A stretch of 19,995 bases of DNA from an uncultured Anaerotignum sp. (lineage in GTDB: Bacteria > Bacillota > Clostridia > Lachnospirales > Anaerotignaceae), in contig NZ_CAJMDQ010000050.1 in NCBI RefSeq assembly GCF_905212195.1, positions 1 to 19,995 on the forward strand. Reading direction: 5' to 3'. This document shows positions 1 to 6,629 of this stretch, piece by piece. The notes beneath the pieces are model-generated. The model saw nothing but the letters and a program-made list of their open reading frames with translations. It was not told the DNA's origin and searched no databases. The translations under genes and the position numbers were made by a program. Position 1 is the stretch's first letter. The number at the start of each line of letters is the position of its first letter.

Positions 1-119
1 TGCCATGTGGGTGAAAACTGCTTACCTGTCCATTTTTTCAGCGCCAGCAAAATGCCCGCAAGGAGGCTTCCTGCCACAGAAAGCACCAAAAAGGTCTGAA
101 ACCATTCCATCACCTTCAT
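1..119 (-). CDS. BlaR1/M56-type sensor peptidase, N-terminal fragment
   Basis: Partial gene, cut by the left edge of the window; only about 39 codons are visible. The translation begins MKVMEWFQTFLVLSVAG and continues as a hydrophobic helix (residues about 7-28) followed by a basic KKWTGK stretch, which resembles the first membrane segment of M56 peptidases of the BlaR1/MecR1 type. In that family the protein is a polytopic membrane zinc metalloprotease that responds to a signal and relieves repression by BlaI. The identification rests mainly on position: it follows a BlaI repressor gene by 51 bp on the same strand, the usual blaI-blaR1 pairing. Start choice is uncertain: ATG at 119 is very close to an AGGAGGG ribosome binding site, while ATG at 110 (second Met in frame) has a more normal spacing. 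No catalytic HEXXH motif can be seen because that part lies outside the window. Confidence 0.6.
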   Translation of the reverse strand, partial: MKVMEWFQTFLVLSVAGSLLAGILLALKKWTGKQFSPTW

Positions 120-122
120 TCC

Positions 123-162
123 CTCCTTTCTAATCTTCTCCTTTCTAATCTTCTCCTTTCTT
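123..162 (-). repeat. 15-bp tandem repeat that triplicates the Shine-Dalgarno sequence
   Basis: On the minus strand the unit AAGATTAGAAAGGAG occurs twice in full (123-137 and 138-152), and a third partial copy (153-162) keeps the GAAAGGAG part. Each copy carries AAAGGAG, so three Shine-Dalgarno-like sites sit in the 51-bp gap between the blaI-like stop codon and the M56 gene start. Only the last copy is at initiating distance. It probably arose by slippage duplication. Confidence 0.85.
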
Positions 163-170
163 CGGAAACA

Positions 171-536
171 TCACAGGTCGAACATTTTCCGAATGTCCTC
201 CAAGTCCTCTTTGGTCATGTTCCCCCCTTGGAACAAGGACACCGCCAGTTCCTTCGCGGAGCCATGGTAGAGTCTGTCAATGAGTGTTTCCGTCTGTTCC
301 TTCTGATAAGCTTCCCGCTCCCAGACTGGGCGGTAGTAAATAATACGGTTTTTCTTTTCTGACACCACGGCGCCTTTTTCTGCCATGCGCAGAAGCAGTG
401 TGCCTACGGTGTTGTACTTCCATTTCTTGTTTTCCAAACGGTCGCAGACGTCCTGTATTTTGAGGGGTTCCTCTGCCTCCCAAAGCACCTGCAATACTTC
501 CAGTTCCGCTTCGCTGATTTTCATTTTTTCCTCCAT
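171..536 (-). CDS. BlaI/MecI/CopY family transcriptional repressor
   Basis: A 121-residue protein of the usual BlaI/MecI length. Residues about 6-75 form a winged helix-turn-helix: ISEAELEVLQVLWEAEEPL, then a recognition region around KKWKYNTVGTLLLRMAEKG and a wing ending in IIYYRPV, all typical of the family. The C-terminal half (REAYQKEQTETLIDRLYHGS onward) matches the dimerisation helices, which in BlaI/MecI hold the site cleaved by the sensor protease. The expected role is a cytoplasmic dimer repressing its own operon. ATG at 536 has a GAGGTG site 8 nt upstream; an inner ATG four codons later is also possible. The gene is followed by an M56 sensor gene, and two BlaI-like palindromes lie at its promoter. 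No beta-lactamase is visible, so the regulon may concern cell-wall stress or metals; the inducer cannot be told. Confidence 0.9.
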   Translation of the reverse strand: MEEKMKISEAELEVLQVLWEAEEPLKIQDVCDRLENKKWKYNTVGTLLLRMAEKGAVVSEKKNRIIYYRPVWEREAYQKEQTETLIDRLYHGSAKELAVSLFQGGNMTKEDLEDIRKMFDL

Positions 537-556
537 GTTGGTTTCACCTCGCTCTC

Positions 557-592
557 TTACGTTTGTAGTTTAACTATAACTTACAACTGTAA
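557..592 (-). promoter_or_regulatory. Two BlaI-like operators at the blaI promoter
   Basis: Plus-strand 581-592 is a perfect palindrome TTACA-AC-TGTAA, close to the TACA-N2-TGTA core bound by BlaI/MecI repressors. A second, imperfect copy TTACG-TT-TGTAG lies at 557-568, 24 bp away centre to centre. They cover the probable -10 region and spacer of the minus-strand promoter, as expected for autorepression. Binding is inferred from the match and the adjacent gene. Confidence 0.7.
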
Positions 593-606
593 GAGCGTTT
601 TGTCAA
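573..606 (-). promoter_or_regulatory. Probable sigma-A promoter of the blaI operon
   Basis: On the minus strand a perfect -35 TTGACA lies at 606-601. With a 17-nt spacer the -10 would be TAAGTT (583-578), which is weak; TATAGT at 578-573 is a better hexamer but 22 nt away. The -10 assignment is therefore uncertain. The operator palindrome at 581-592 lies within the promoter. Confidence 0.5.
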
Positions 607-645
607 CCTGTTTTTTCCACTTTCGAAAAATGTAAGAATTTACAG

Positions 646-684
646 CGCAAAAAAAGAGCCTGTTTGGAAAAACAAGCTCTTTTT
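646..684 (-). terminator. Intrinsic terminator after the degV gene
   Basis: Reading the minus strand downstream of the degV stop, GAGCTTGTTT and AAACAGGCTC pair around a short TTCC-containing loop, flanked by A-rich sequence and followed by a run of seven T (plus-strand A run at about 649-655). It separates degV from the blaI promoter. Confidence 0.85.
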
Positions 685-702
685 GAGAAAAGATTCCTAT
701 CC

Positions 703-1542
703 TTATGCCTTTTTGATAAAGGCAATGCCAACGATACCGGGACCGGCATGGGCGCCAACCACACAACCGATATCCCCATAAAGCTGGGTTCTGCCGGCAA
801 TGAGGTCGCCGCAGGCTTCTTTGAATTTTTCATAGTTTTCCATGGACTGGGCATGGCCAAGGAGGACAGGATAAGCGTCGTCAATGCCTTCTTCCTCCAC
901 CATCTGCTTCAACTGGGCATACATCTTTTTATTGCCTCTGGCTTTGCCCAGCATGAGCACTTTTCCATCCAGAATGCCCATCAGAGGGCGGATATTCAGC
1001 ATAGTACCCAGCGCCGCCGCTGTGCCGGAAAGTCTGCCGCCTTTTTTCAGATATTCCAATGTTTCGATACCGGCGCAGATGCGCACACGGCTGGTGAGTC
1101 CTTCCAATTCCGTCATGATTTCCGCCGCTGTTTTGCCTTCTTTGGCTCTCTGGGCAGCGATTTCCACCAACAGCCCCAGAGAAAGACAGGTGGTACGGGA
1201 ATCCAGAATATGGATTTCCTCCCGTTCCATGGTGTTTTTGGCGATATTGGCAGACTGCACCGTACCGCTCAATTCCGAAGAAATCAGCAGGCACACCACT
1301 TCATCCGCTTCTTCCAGTGCCGCCGTAAAGACTTCCTCAAAAGTATGTGGTGTTGGCTGTGCTGTGGTGGGGAAAGATTTTTCCGTCCGCAGTTTTTCGT
1401 AAAATTCCGCTTTGCTCAAATCCACGCCATCCAAATAGATGTCATTGCCGATATGCACCGTCAAAGGTACACAAATGACGCCGATTTCCTCCATGCGTTC
1501 CTTTGTCAGGTCGCAGGTGCTGTCTGTAATGATTTTTACCAT
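703..1542 (-). CDS. DegV family fatty-acid-binding protein (FakB-like)
   Basis: Protein of 279 residues, normal for DegV/FakB. These proteins bind a single fatty acid and present it to the kinase FakA, feeding exogenous fatty acids into phospholipid synthesis. Seen in the sequence: the N-terminal MVKIITDSTCDL signature (TDST at 6-9), the TTAQPTP loop (59-65), SSELSGT (88-94), KKGGRLSG (166-173) and a C-terminal GAHAGPGIVG segment, all in family order. An upstream ATG at 1560 exists, but it contains the ribosome binding site (GAGGAGGG) that sits 8 nt before the ATG at 1542, so 1542 is preferred. The gene is monocistronic, with a clear promoter at 1611-1638 and terminator at 646-684. No fakA is in the window. 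Fatty-acid binding is inferred from the family. Confidence 0.93.
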   Translation of the reverse strand: MVKIITDSTCDLTKERMEEIGVICVPLTVHIGNDIYLDGVDLSKAEFYEKLRTEKSFPTTAQPTPHTFEEVFTAALEEADEVVCLLISSELSGTVQSANIAKNTMEREEIHILDSRTTCLSLGLLVEIAAQRAKEGKTAAEIMTELEGLTSRVRICAGIETLEYLKKGGRLSGTAAALGTMLNIRPLMGILDGKVLMLGKARGNKKMYAQLKQMVEEEGIDDAYPVLLGHAQSMENYEKFKEACGDLIAGRTQLYGDIGCVVGAHAGPGIVGIAFIKKA

Positions 1543-1610
1543 GGGGATTTCCCTCCTCATCTATATACAAAACCAGTTTTTTACACCATTCAAAAATATA
1601 TCTAACTCTA

Positions 1611-1638
1611 ATTATAATAGTTTCGAAAACTACGTCAA
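1611..1638 (-). promoter_or_regulatory. Sigma-A promoter of degV with a palindromic spacer
   Basis: Minus strand: -35 TTGACG (1638-1633), 16-nt spacer, perfect -10 TATAAT (1616-1611), giving a 5' UTR of about 60 nt. Most of the spacer is a near-perfect inverted repeat, TAGTTTTCGAAACTA on the minus strand (1618-1632), which could be an operator. Confidence 0.8.
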
Positions 1639-1700
1639 TAGATTCTCCAAAAATACAGAGAATCTTTCTAGGATTTTCAAAGAAATGTAAGATTTTGCGC

Positions 1701-1748
1701 AAAAAAATAGCCGGAGCCCTTTTTATTCCAAGGATTCCGGCTATTTTT
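1701..1748 (-). terminator. Intrinsic terminator after the ECF sigma operon
   Basis: A 13-bp perfect stem (AAAAATAGCCGGA at 1703-1715 with its complement at 1736-1748) has a 20-nt loop. On the minus strand the descending arm runs into a T tract (plus-strand A run 1701-1707). It follows the stop codon at 1752 directly. The symmetric A/T flanks mean it could also work in the other direction, but no plus-strand gene ends here. Confidence 0.9.
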
Positions 1749-1751
1749 ATA

Positions 1752-2054
1752 TTACCAGTTCAGATATCCCCATGCTTCCCCTACTTCCAGCGTAAACTGG
1801 GCTGCCGCCATCATCATGGCAAAAAGTCCAAGGAGAATCATCATCACAATGGCACCTTTGTCATAGACCCATTTGGTTTCCGACTGCCGCAGGCTCAGGA
1901 GTGTTTCCGCCCCCAGAGAAATCAGCAGCAATGGCCAGAACCGCAGAATCAGCCCATAGGACAGGCCGTCCCAAAAGGTATGCACCAGAAAGAGGATGCC
2001 GAATACCATCAGACCGCCGCCCAGCGTCACAGAACCAATCCGACGTGTTGCCAT
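1752..2054 (-). CDS. Small membrane protein, last gene of the ECF sigma operon
   Basis: Protein of 100 residues with about three hydrophobic stretches: IGSVTLGGGLMVFGILFLV (6-24), a segment around YGLILRFWPLLLISLGAE (33-50) and IVMMILLGLFAMMMAAA (69-85). The paired small segments with an RFWPLLLISLGAE motif recall the LiaF/DUF5668-type transmembrane repeat, in which a [FY]WPllLIllG pattern is typical, but I would not assign function from this. The start at 2054 has GAGGAGGTG a few nt upstream, and the gene follows the previous stop by three bases, so it is translated from the same mRNA. Being in a sigma/anti-sigma operon suggests a role in envelope sensing or stress response, which is inference only. 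Confidence 0.8.
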   Translation of the reverse strand: MATRRIGSVTLGGGLMVFGILFLVHTFWDGLSYGLILRFWPLLLISLGAETLLSLRQSETKWVYDKGAIVMMILLGLFAMMMAAAQFTLEVGEAWGYLNW

Positions 2055-2057
2055 TTC

Positions 2058-2603
2058 TTACACCTCCTCGTCTTCGTCCTCGTCCTCCACATCTTCTTTT
2101 TTCACAGGAGTTCCCCGGAGCATCCGCACACCTGCGTAAAGAATCAGAACCGCAATGGCCAGACGAGGCAACAGGTTTTGCAGACTCCACAAAATCTCTC
2201 TGAAGAAGTCCGGCAAAATCCAGCCAAACAAATCCAGCACGCTGTTCCACAGCAGAATAACACCAACCACTACCAGCACCACCGCAATGGCTTTTTTGCG
2301 GTTTTCTGTCAGTGTGCCCAGCTGAAAATCACGGTCATCGAAGAACAGAATCTTATCTTCCAACGCATGAAATTCTTCTGGCGGCAGGCTCCGCAGGTGA
2401 TGCACATGGAAGAAGCTATAGAACCAAATCAAAGGCAGCAAAATCATCAGTTCCTCTATGCCCAGAAAAGAAGCTACAATACTGACAATCGCACACAGCC
2501 CCATAAGGCTCAAGCCCTGCTTGAAAAAGCCCATATACATTTCCCCCGCACCAGGGATCAGCGAAAATATGAATGTCCAAAATCCGTTTTTCTTATTTGC
2601 CAT
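2058..2603 (-). CDS. Polytopic membrane protein (TM2-like N-terminus) in the ECF sigma operon
   Basis: Protein of 181 residues. The N-terminal part (WTFIFSLIPGAGEMYMGFF, then KQGLSLMGLCAIVSIVASFLG) resembles a TM2-type hairpin with a PGAGxxYxGxxxxG pattern. Two or more hydrophobic segments follow at about 53-68 and 104-122, another at about 141-160, and a strongly acidic C-terminal tail (EDVEDEDEDEEV). The middle segment holds FFHVHHLRSLPPEEF. It starts at 2603, 11 nt inside the end of the upstream anti-sigma gene, with GGAGG about 9 nt before the ATG, so translation is probably coupled. No enzymatic motif is recognised. A role as a membrane partner of the sigma/anti-sigma pair is plausible but inferred only from the operon. 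Confidence 0.85.
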   Translation of the reverse strand: MANKKNGFWTFIFSLIPGAGEMYMGFFKQGLSLMGLCAIVSIVASFLGIEELMILLPLIWFYSFFHVHHLRSLPPEEFHALEDKILFFDDRDFQLGTLTENRKKAIAVVLVVVGVILLWNSVLDLFGWILPDFFREILWSLQNLLPRLAIAVLILYAGVRMLRGTPVKKEDVEDEDEDEEV

Positions 2604-3009
2604 AATCCAATACCTCCGTAATCTGTTTCATTGCGAAATCGGAAAAGCCCGTGACGCCATCGCTGAGGATTTTTGTCCCCTGCTGCATGTAGTCCAGCAG
2701 GCTTTCCTTTTCTTCTTCCTCCTGTACCATCTGCTGTGCCTTGCCGTAAGGGGATTCCTCATAGGAGCCATGTCCCATAGGCAGTGCCAGCAGCACCAAA
2801 GACGCTGCCATTGCCGCGCCGATTTTCAATTGATAAAAAATCCGTTTCGTTTTAGAAGAAAACCGGATATCCGCCTGATTTTCTTCCTCCAGTCTGGCGA
2901 TTTTCTCCATAACGCCCCGCTCCAACGACGGCGGCGCCTGCAGCAGACCGCCCTGCTCCAGTTGCATAATCATTTGTTCTAATTGTTCCTCTGTGAAACG
3001 CTGTCCCAT
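2593..3009 (-). CDS. Probable anti-sigma factor, single-pass membrane protein
   Basis: Protein of 138 residues. The N-terminal region (about 1-60) is a charged, helical cytoplasmic segment (FTEEQLEQMIMQLEQ; SLERGVMEKIARLEEE). One transmembrane helix follows at about 61-78 (LKIGAAMAASLVLLALPMG), then a 60-residue outer domain rich in Glu. This layout (short sigma-binding N-terminus, one helix, extracytoplasmic sensor) is that of anti-sigma factors encoded just after ECF sigma genes. The gene overlaps the sigma gene by 31 nt (2979-3009), and its own ATG has GGAG 8 nt upstream. No zinc-binding HxxxCxxC motif is present, so it is not of the ZAS class. Anti-sigma function is inferred from layout and position. 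Confidence 0.75.
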   Translation of the reverse strand: MGQRFTEEQLEQMIMQLEQGGLLQAPPSLERGVMEKIARLEEENQADIRFSSKTKRIFYQLKIGAAMAASLVLLALPMGHGSYEESPYGKAQQMVQEEEEKESLLDYMQQGTKILSDGVTGFSDFAMKQITEVLDYGK

Positions 3010-3512
3010 GGCATCTGCTCCTTTCCGTATATTTTCTGTAATCTGGCACGGGCACGGTAAATCTGTGTCTGCACCGTTTTGATGTTCTTGTTCTGCTCTG
3101 TGGCAATCTCCTCGGGGCTTTTCTCCTGACAGAAATACGCCACGGCAATGTCACGATAAGGCGGCTTCAGACTTTCACAGGCTCGCCTGAGCTCTGTCTG
3201 CACTTCCTCCGCCAGCACTTTGTTTTCCACATTTTCCCCATCTGCCAGTTCCATAAAGACATTTTCATCCTGAGGGATGGCGCCCCGACGGTTCTTCCTC
3301 TGGAAATCCAGACATTTATTCATGGCAATGCGGCATAGCCACGCCTTTTCGTGCTGGCCGTCAAAAGAGTCCAGATGTTCATAGGCTGCCACGAATGTTT
3401 CCTGTGCCAGATCCTCTGCTTCGAAATAATTCTGCGTCATTTGATAGCAGAGGGAAAAGATCAAATTTTGATAATCGCTGAGCAGTATGGCGATTTTCTT
3501 TGCCCTGTCGAT
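2979..3512 (-). CDS. ECF-type RNA polymerase sigma factor, apparent AUC start
   Basis: Sigma-70 family factor of about 177 residues in the form proposed here. Region 2 is seen as YQNLIFSLCYQMTQNYFEAEDLAQETF and then AWLCRIAMNKCLDFQRKNRR; region 4 as LKPPYRDIAVAYFCQEKSPEEIA followed by the helix-turn-helix KTVQTQIYRARARLQKIY. The first canonical in-frame start codon is TTG at 3464, but it lacks a ribosome binding site and would remove the start of region 2. The frame stays open upstream and encodes DRAKKIAILLSDYQN, a normal beginning for this family, directly preceded by an ATC codon at 3512-3510 with a strong AGGGGGTGA site 4 nt upstream. I therefore place the start at ATC (3512), with TTG 3464 as the alternative. 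It is the first gene of a four-gene operon with a probable anti-sigma factor. No convincing ECF promoter could be picked. Confidence 0.85.
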   Translation of the reverse strand: MDRAKKIAILLSDYQNLIFSLCYQMTQNYFEAEDLAQETFVAAYEHLDSFDGQHEKAWLCRIAMNKCLDFQRKNRRGAIPQDENVFMELADGENVENKVLAEEVQTELRRACESLKPPYRDIAVAYFCQEKSPEEIATEQNKNIKTVQTQIYRARARLQKIYGKEQMPWDSVSQRNN

Positions 3513-3635
3513 ACGCTCACCCCCTTTTTCTTCTGTTTCATTTTCTTTTCATCATCTAAAACGATGGTACTTTCATTTTTTCTTCAACTTTTTGCAACCT
3601 TAAACAAATCTTAAAAGACTGGTGAAAATTGCCTG

Positions 3636-3678
3636 AAAAAAAGGACGAGCCTATCCTCTTCGGAATGGTCGTCCTTTT
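3636..3678 (-). terminator. Intrinsic terminator after lon-ysxC
   Basis: AAAAGGACGA (3639-3648) pairs with TCGTCCTTTT (3669-3678) around a 20-nt loop. On the minus strand the stem is followed by more T residues (plus-strand A run beginning at 3636). It lies just after the ysxC stop at 3690 and before the sigma operon. Confidence 0.85.
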
Positions 3679-3689
3679 CCATTTTTCAT

Positions 3690-4274
3690 TTAGTCTAAAA
3701 ACCGTTCGATTTCCGCCCAAAGTTCCTGCACGCCTGTTTTCTTTTCGCCGCTGAAAGGAATCAGCACATCGTCAGGGCCCAGCCCCAATGTTTTCCGGAT
3801 GACAGACAGATGCTTCTGAATCTGGCTGCGGTTGATTTTATCGGATTTGGTAGCGGCAATGATGATGTCATAGCCGTAGTGTTTCAGCCAGTCATACATC
3901 ATGATGTCGTTTTTGCCGGGCTCATGGCGGATATCAATGAGGAGGATGATGGCACGGAGTTCTTCCCGTTTCTGGAGATATTCCTCGATCATCATGCCCC
4001 ATTTGGCGATTTCCGTTTTCGGCGCCTTTGCATAGCCGTAGCCGGGCAAGTCTACCACATACATGCAGTCGTTGACGTCATAAAAATTGATGGTTCTTGT
4101 TTTGCCGGGCTGGGAGCTGGTACGGGCCAAAGCTTTTCTGCCCAGCATGGCATTGATGAGCGTAGATTTGCCTACGTTGGATTTGCCCGCAAAGGCAATT
4201 TCCACTTTGCCGTCGGTGGGATACTGGGAGAATTTCGTTCCCACTGCCGCCAGTGATGACTGTTTTACTTCCAT
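3690..4274 (-). CDS. ysxC: Ribosome biogenesis GTP-binding protein YsxC/EngB
   Basis: Protein of 194 residues, the normal length for YihA/YsxC (EngB), an essential TRAFAC-class GTPase that acts in late assembly of the 50S ribosomal subunit in the cytoplasm. GTPase motifs are all present: P-loop GKSNVGKS (30-37), switch I region with SSQPGKTRT (53-60), G3 DLPGYGYAK (75-83), G4 TKSD (142-145) and a G5-like SGEKKTG (175-181). Its start lies inside the end of lon: ATG at 4274 overlaps the lon stop (TAA at 4265-4267), with a GGGGAAAGCG-type binding site just upstream, so the two are cotranscribed and probably coupled. Neighbouring lonA and ysxC is a conserved Firmicute arrangement. A terminator follows directly. 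Confidence 0.96.
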   Translation of the reverse strand: MEVKQSSLAAVGTKFSQYPTDGKVEIAFAGKSNVGKSTLINAMLGRKALARTSSQPGKTRTINFYDVNDCMYVVDLPGYGYAKAPKTEIAKWGMMIEEYLQKREELRAIILLIDIRHEPGKNDIMMYDWLKHYGYDIIIAATKSDKINRSQIQKHLSVIRKTLGLGPDDVLIPFSGEKKTGVQELWAEIERFLD

Positions 4275-6610
4275 ACGCTTTCCCCTTTCGCCAGTGCGTG
4301 TTTCAGCACATCGTCCATATCTTTTGCCAGAACAAATTCCAGCCCTTCTTTGATTTCATCGGAAATTTCCTGCAAATCTTTTTCATTCTGCTTCGGCAGG
4401 ATAACTGTTTTTACGCCGGCTTTTTTCGCCGCCAGCACTTTTTCCTGCAAACCGCCGATGGCAAGGACACGTCCGCGGATGGTCACTTCACCAGTCATTG
4501 CCACATCGTTCCGCACCTTCGCACCTGTCAGAGCGGAAAGCATAGCGGTGGTCATGGTGACACCGGCAGAAGGGCCGTCCTTGGGTGTTGCCCCTTCGGG
4601 AATGTGAATATGCAGGTCTTGTTTTTTATAGAAATCCGGTTCCACTTTGAAACGGTCGCTCTGAGAGCGGATGTAACTGATAGCCGCTTCTGCGGATTCC
4701 TTCATGACTTTCCCCAGATTGCCGGTCAGGCGGAATTTGCCGTCACCGGGCATGGTATTTACTTCCACGGAAAGAGTGGTGCCGCCTACGGCTGTCCACG
4801 CCAGTCCACGAACGATACCCACCTGCGGTTCTTCGTAAATATGGTCTTCTGTAAATCTGGGTTTGCCCAGAATTTCTTCCAGATTTTTCGCTGTGACGGT
4901 CATGGATTTCTTTTCGCCGCTGATGATAGCTTTCACAGCCTTCCGGCATACCTGACCAATGGTGCGTTCCAGCTGACGAACGCCGGCTTCTCTTGTGTAG
5001 CCGTCAATAATCATTTCCACAGCTTCGGGGCGAATCTTCAGCTGACTGCCTTTCAGTCCATGGCGTTTCATCTGTTTTTTCACCAGATGTTCCATGGCGA
5101 TATGCTGTTTTTCTGTTGCTGTATAGCTGCCCAGCTCAATGATTTCCATTCTGTCACGGAGAGGGCCGGGAATAGGCTCCAGACTGTTTGCGGTACACAT
5201 AAACAGTACCTTGGACAGGTCATAGGGCATTTCCACATAGTGGTCGCGGAATGTGAAATTCTGTTCCCCGTCCAGCACTTCCAGCAGCGCCGCCGCAGGG
5301 TCGCCGTTATAGGATACCCCCAGCTTGTCCACTTCATCCAGCAGCATCAAAGGATTGATGGTGCCTACCTGTTTCATGGCGTTCATGATACGACCGGGCA
5401 TGGCGCCGATGTATGTTCTGCGGTGACCGCGAATTTCCGCTTCGTCTTTCACGCCGCCTAAAGACATGCGCACATATTTCCGGTTCAGTGCCTTTGCCAC
5501 AGAACGGGCAATGGATGTTTTGCCCACACCGGGAGGGCCCACCAGACAAAGGATGGTGGCTTTTTCCTCGGGAGCGTTTTTCCGCACCGCCAGATATTCC
5601 AAAATACGTTCTTTTACTTTTTCCAGACCGTAATGGTCTTCATCCAGAATTTCCGCTGCCTGTTTCAAATCGAAGGTTTCTTCGGTCATCTCATTCCAAG
5701 GCAGGTTCAATAATGTGTCAATATAACTGCGGGACACGTTGGATTCGGGAGAAGTTACAGGAATCTTCATCATACGGTCGATTTCCTTTTCTACGGTTTT
5801 CCGCACTTCTTCGGGAGGGTTCTTTTCCTCCAGACGACGACGGAATTCCGCAGCGTCAGCGCCGATGCCGTCTTTATCCCCCAGTTCTTCCTGAATGACT
5901 TTCAGTTCTTCACGGAGGTAATATTCCCGCTGGTTTTTGTCGATATTATCCTTTGTTTTGGCTTCAATTTCCCGTTTGATGCGCAGCACCTGCTGTTCAT
6001 AGCGCATAATGTCCATAACTGCCTGCAAACGGTCATAAGGATTCAGGATTTCCAGAATCTTCTGTTTCCGGTCAAAGGAAATTTCAAGTCCTGCCCCAAT
6101 AACGTCTGCCAGTTTGCCGGGCTTGCCTGCCGCCAGCACATTGGGCAGCAAATCCACTGCTGTGGTATTGGGCACAAACTTTGCATATTCTTCATACAAA
6201 TCCTGTGCAATGCGCATTTCCGCCGCTGTATGTACCTCCGGCAGTTCCGGGAAGTCCTGTGCAATGGTGGTGATTTCCGCATACTCGCATTTGCGCTTAT
6301 GCTGTATGGTCGCCAATCTGCCGCGGATGACACCTTCTACAATGACATGGGTCATATTGCCGGGGAGTTTCAAAATCTGTTTGATGGTAGCCACCGTACC
6401 AAATTCGTACAGCCCCATCTGTTCGGGACTTGCGTCCTCGGGGTCACGCTGTGCCACCAGAAAAATACGCTTGTCGCCTTCATCTGCCACTTCCAGCGCA
6501 TCCAGAGATTTCTGTCTGCCTACGGGGAAGCTGATTGCCATATTGGGAAATACCGTCAGACCTCTTAAGGCCATCATGGGTAATTGTATTCTCTCTTTTG
6601 TTTCTATCAT
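4265..6610 (-). CDS. lon: ATP-dependent endopeptidase Lon (LonA type)
   Basis: Full-length LonA of 781 residues. It is a cytoplasmic hexameric AAA+ serine protease that removes damaged and regulatory proteins. Order of parts: N-terminal LAN domain (about 8-205; begins LPMMALRGLTVFPNM), coiled linker (about 205-300), AAA+ module with Walker A GPPGVGKT (358-365), Walker B LMLLDE (421-426) and arginine-rich sensor region, then the protease domain with the catalytic serine in PKDGPSAG (Ser681) and the catalytic lysine in LQEKVLAA (Lys724). All key residues are intact. Start ATG at 6610 has AGAGGTG 7 nt upstream and fits the family start. The gene has a near-consensus promoter at 6667-6695 and overlaps ysxC by 10 nt. 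A second, frameshifted Lon-like gene (lonB) lies about 1 kb further along. Confidence 0.97.
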   Translation of the reverse strand: MIETKERIQLPMMALRGLTVFPNMAISFPVGRQKSLDALEVADEGDKRIFLVAQRDPEDASPEQMGLYEFGTVATIKQILKLPGNMTHVIVEGVIRGRLATIQHKRKCEYAEITTIAQDFPELPEVHTAAEMRIAQDLYEEYAKFVPNTTAVDLLPNVLAAGKPGKLADVIGAGLEISFDRKQKILEILNPYDRLQAVMDIMRYEQQVLRIKREIEAKTKDNIDKNQREYYLREELKVIQEELGDKDGIGADAAEFRRRLEEKNPPEEVRKTVEKEIDRMMKIPVTSPESNVSRSYIDTLLNLPWNEMTEETFDLKQAAEILDEDHYGLEKVKERILEYLAVRKNAPEEKATILCLVGPPGVGKTSIARSVAKALNRKYVRMSLGGVKDEAEIRGHRRTYIGAMPGRIMNAMKQVGTINPLMLLDEVDKLGVSYNGDPAAALLEVLDGEQNFTFRDHYVEMPYDLSKVLFMCTANSLEPIPGPLRDRMEIIELGSYTATEKQHIAMEHLVKKQMKRHGLKGSQLKIRPEAVEMIIDGYTREAGVRQLERTIGQVCRKAVKAIISGEKKSMTVTAKNLEEILGKPRFTEDHIYEEPQVGIVRGLAWTAVGGTTLSVEVNTMPGDGKFRLTGNLGKVMKESAEAAISYIRSQSDRFKVEPDFYKKQDLHIHIPEGATPKDGPSAGVTMTTAMLSALTGAKVRNDVAMTGEVTIRGRVLAIGGLQEKVLAAKKAGVKTVILPKQNEKDLQEISDEIKEGLEFVLAKDMDDVLKHALAKGESVWK

Positions 6611-6629
6611 CTATTTCACCTCTATCTCA

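Noticed and set aside
1695..2621. Plus-strand open frame of about 308 codons opposite the two small membrane proteins
   Set aside because: The minus-strand genes have good ribosome binding sites, operon spacing and membrane helices; this frame is very rich in His, Gln and Pro and unlikely to be a protein.
3593..3601. TGCAACCTT resembling an ECF-type -35 element
   Set aside because: It lies on the plus strand, pointing away from the sigma operon, and no matching -10 element follows at normal distance.
4253..5461. Long plus-strand open frame opposite lon
   Set aside because: Antisense shadow of the intact lon protease domain, with no family resemblance or ribosome binding site.
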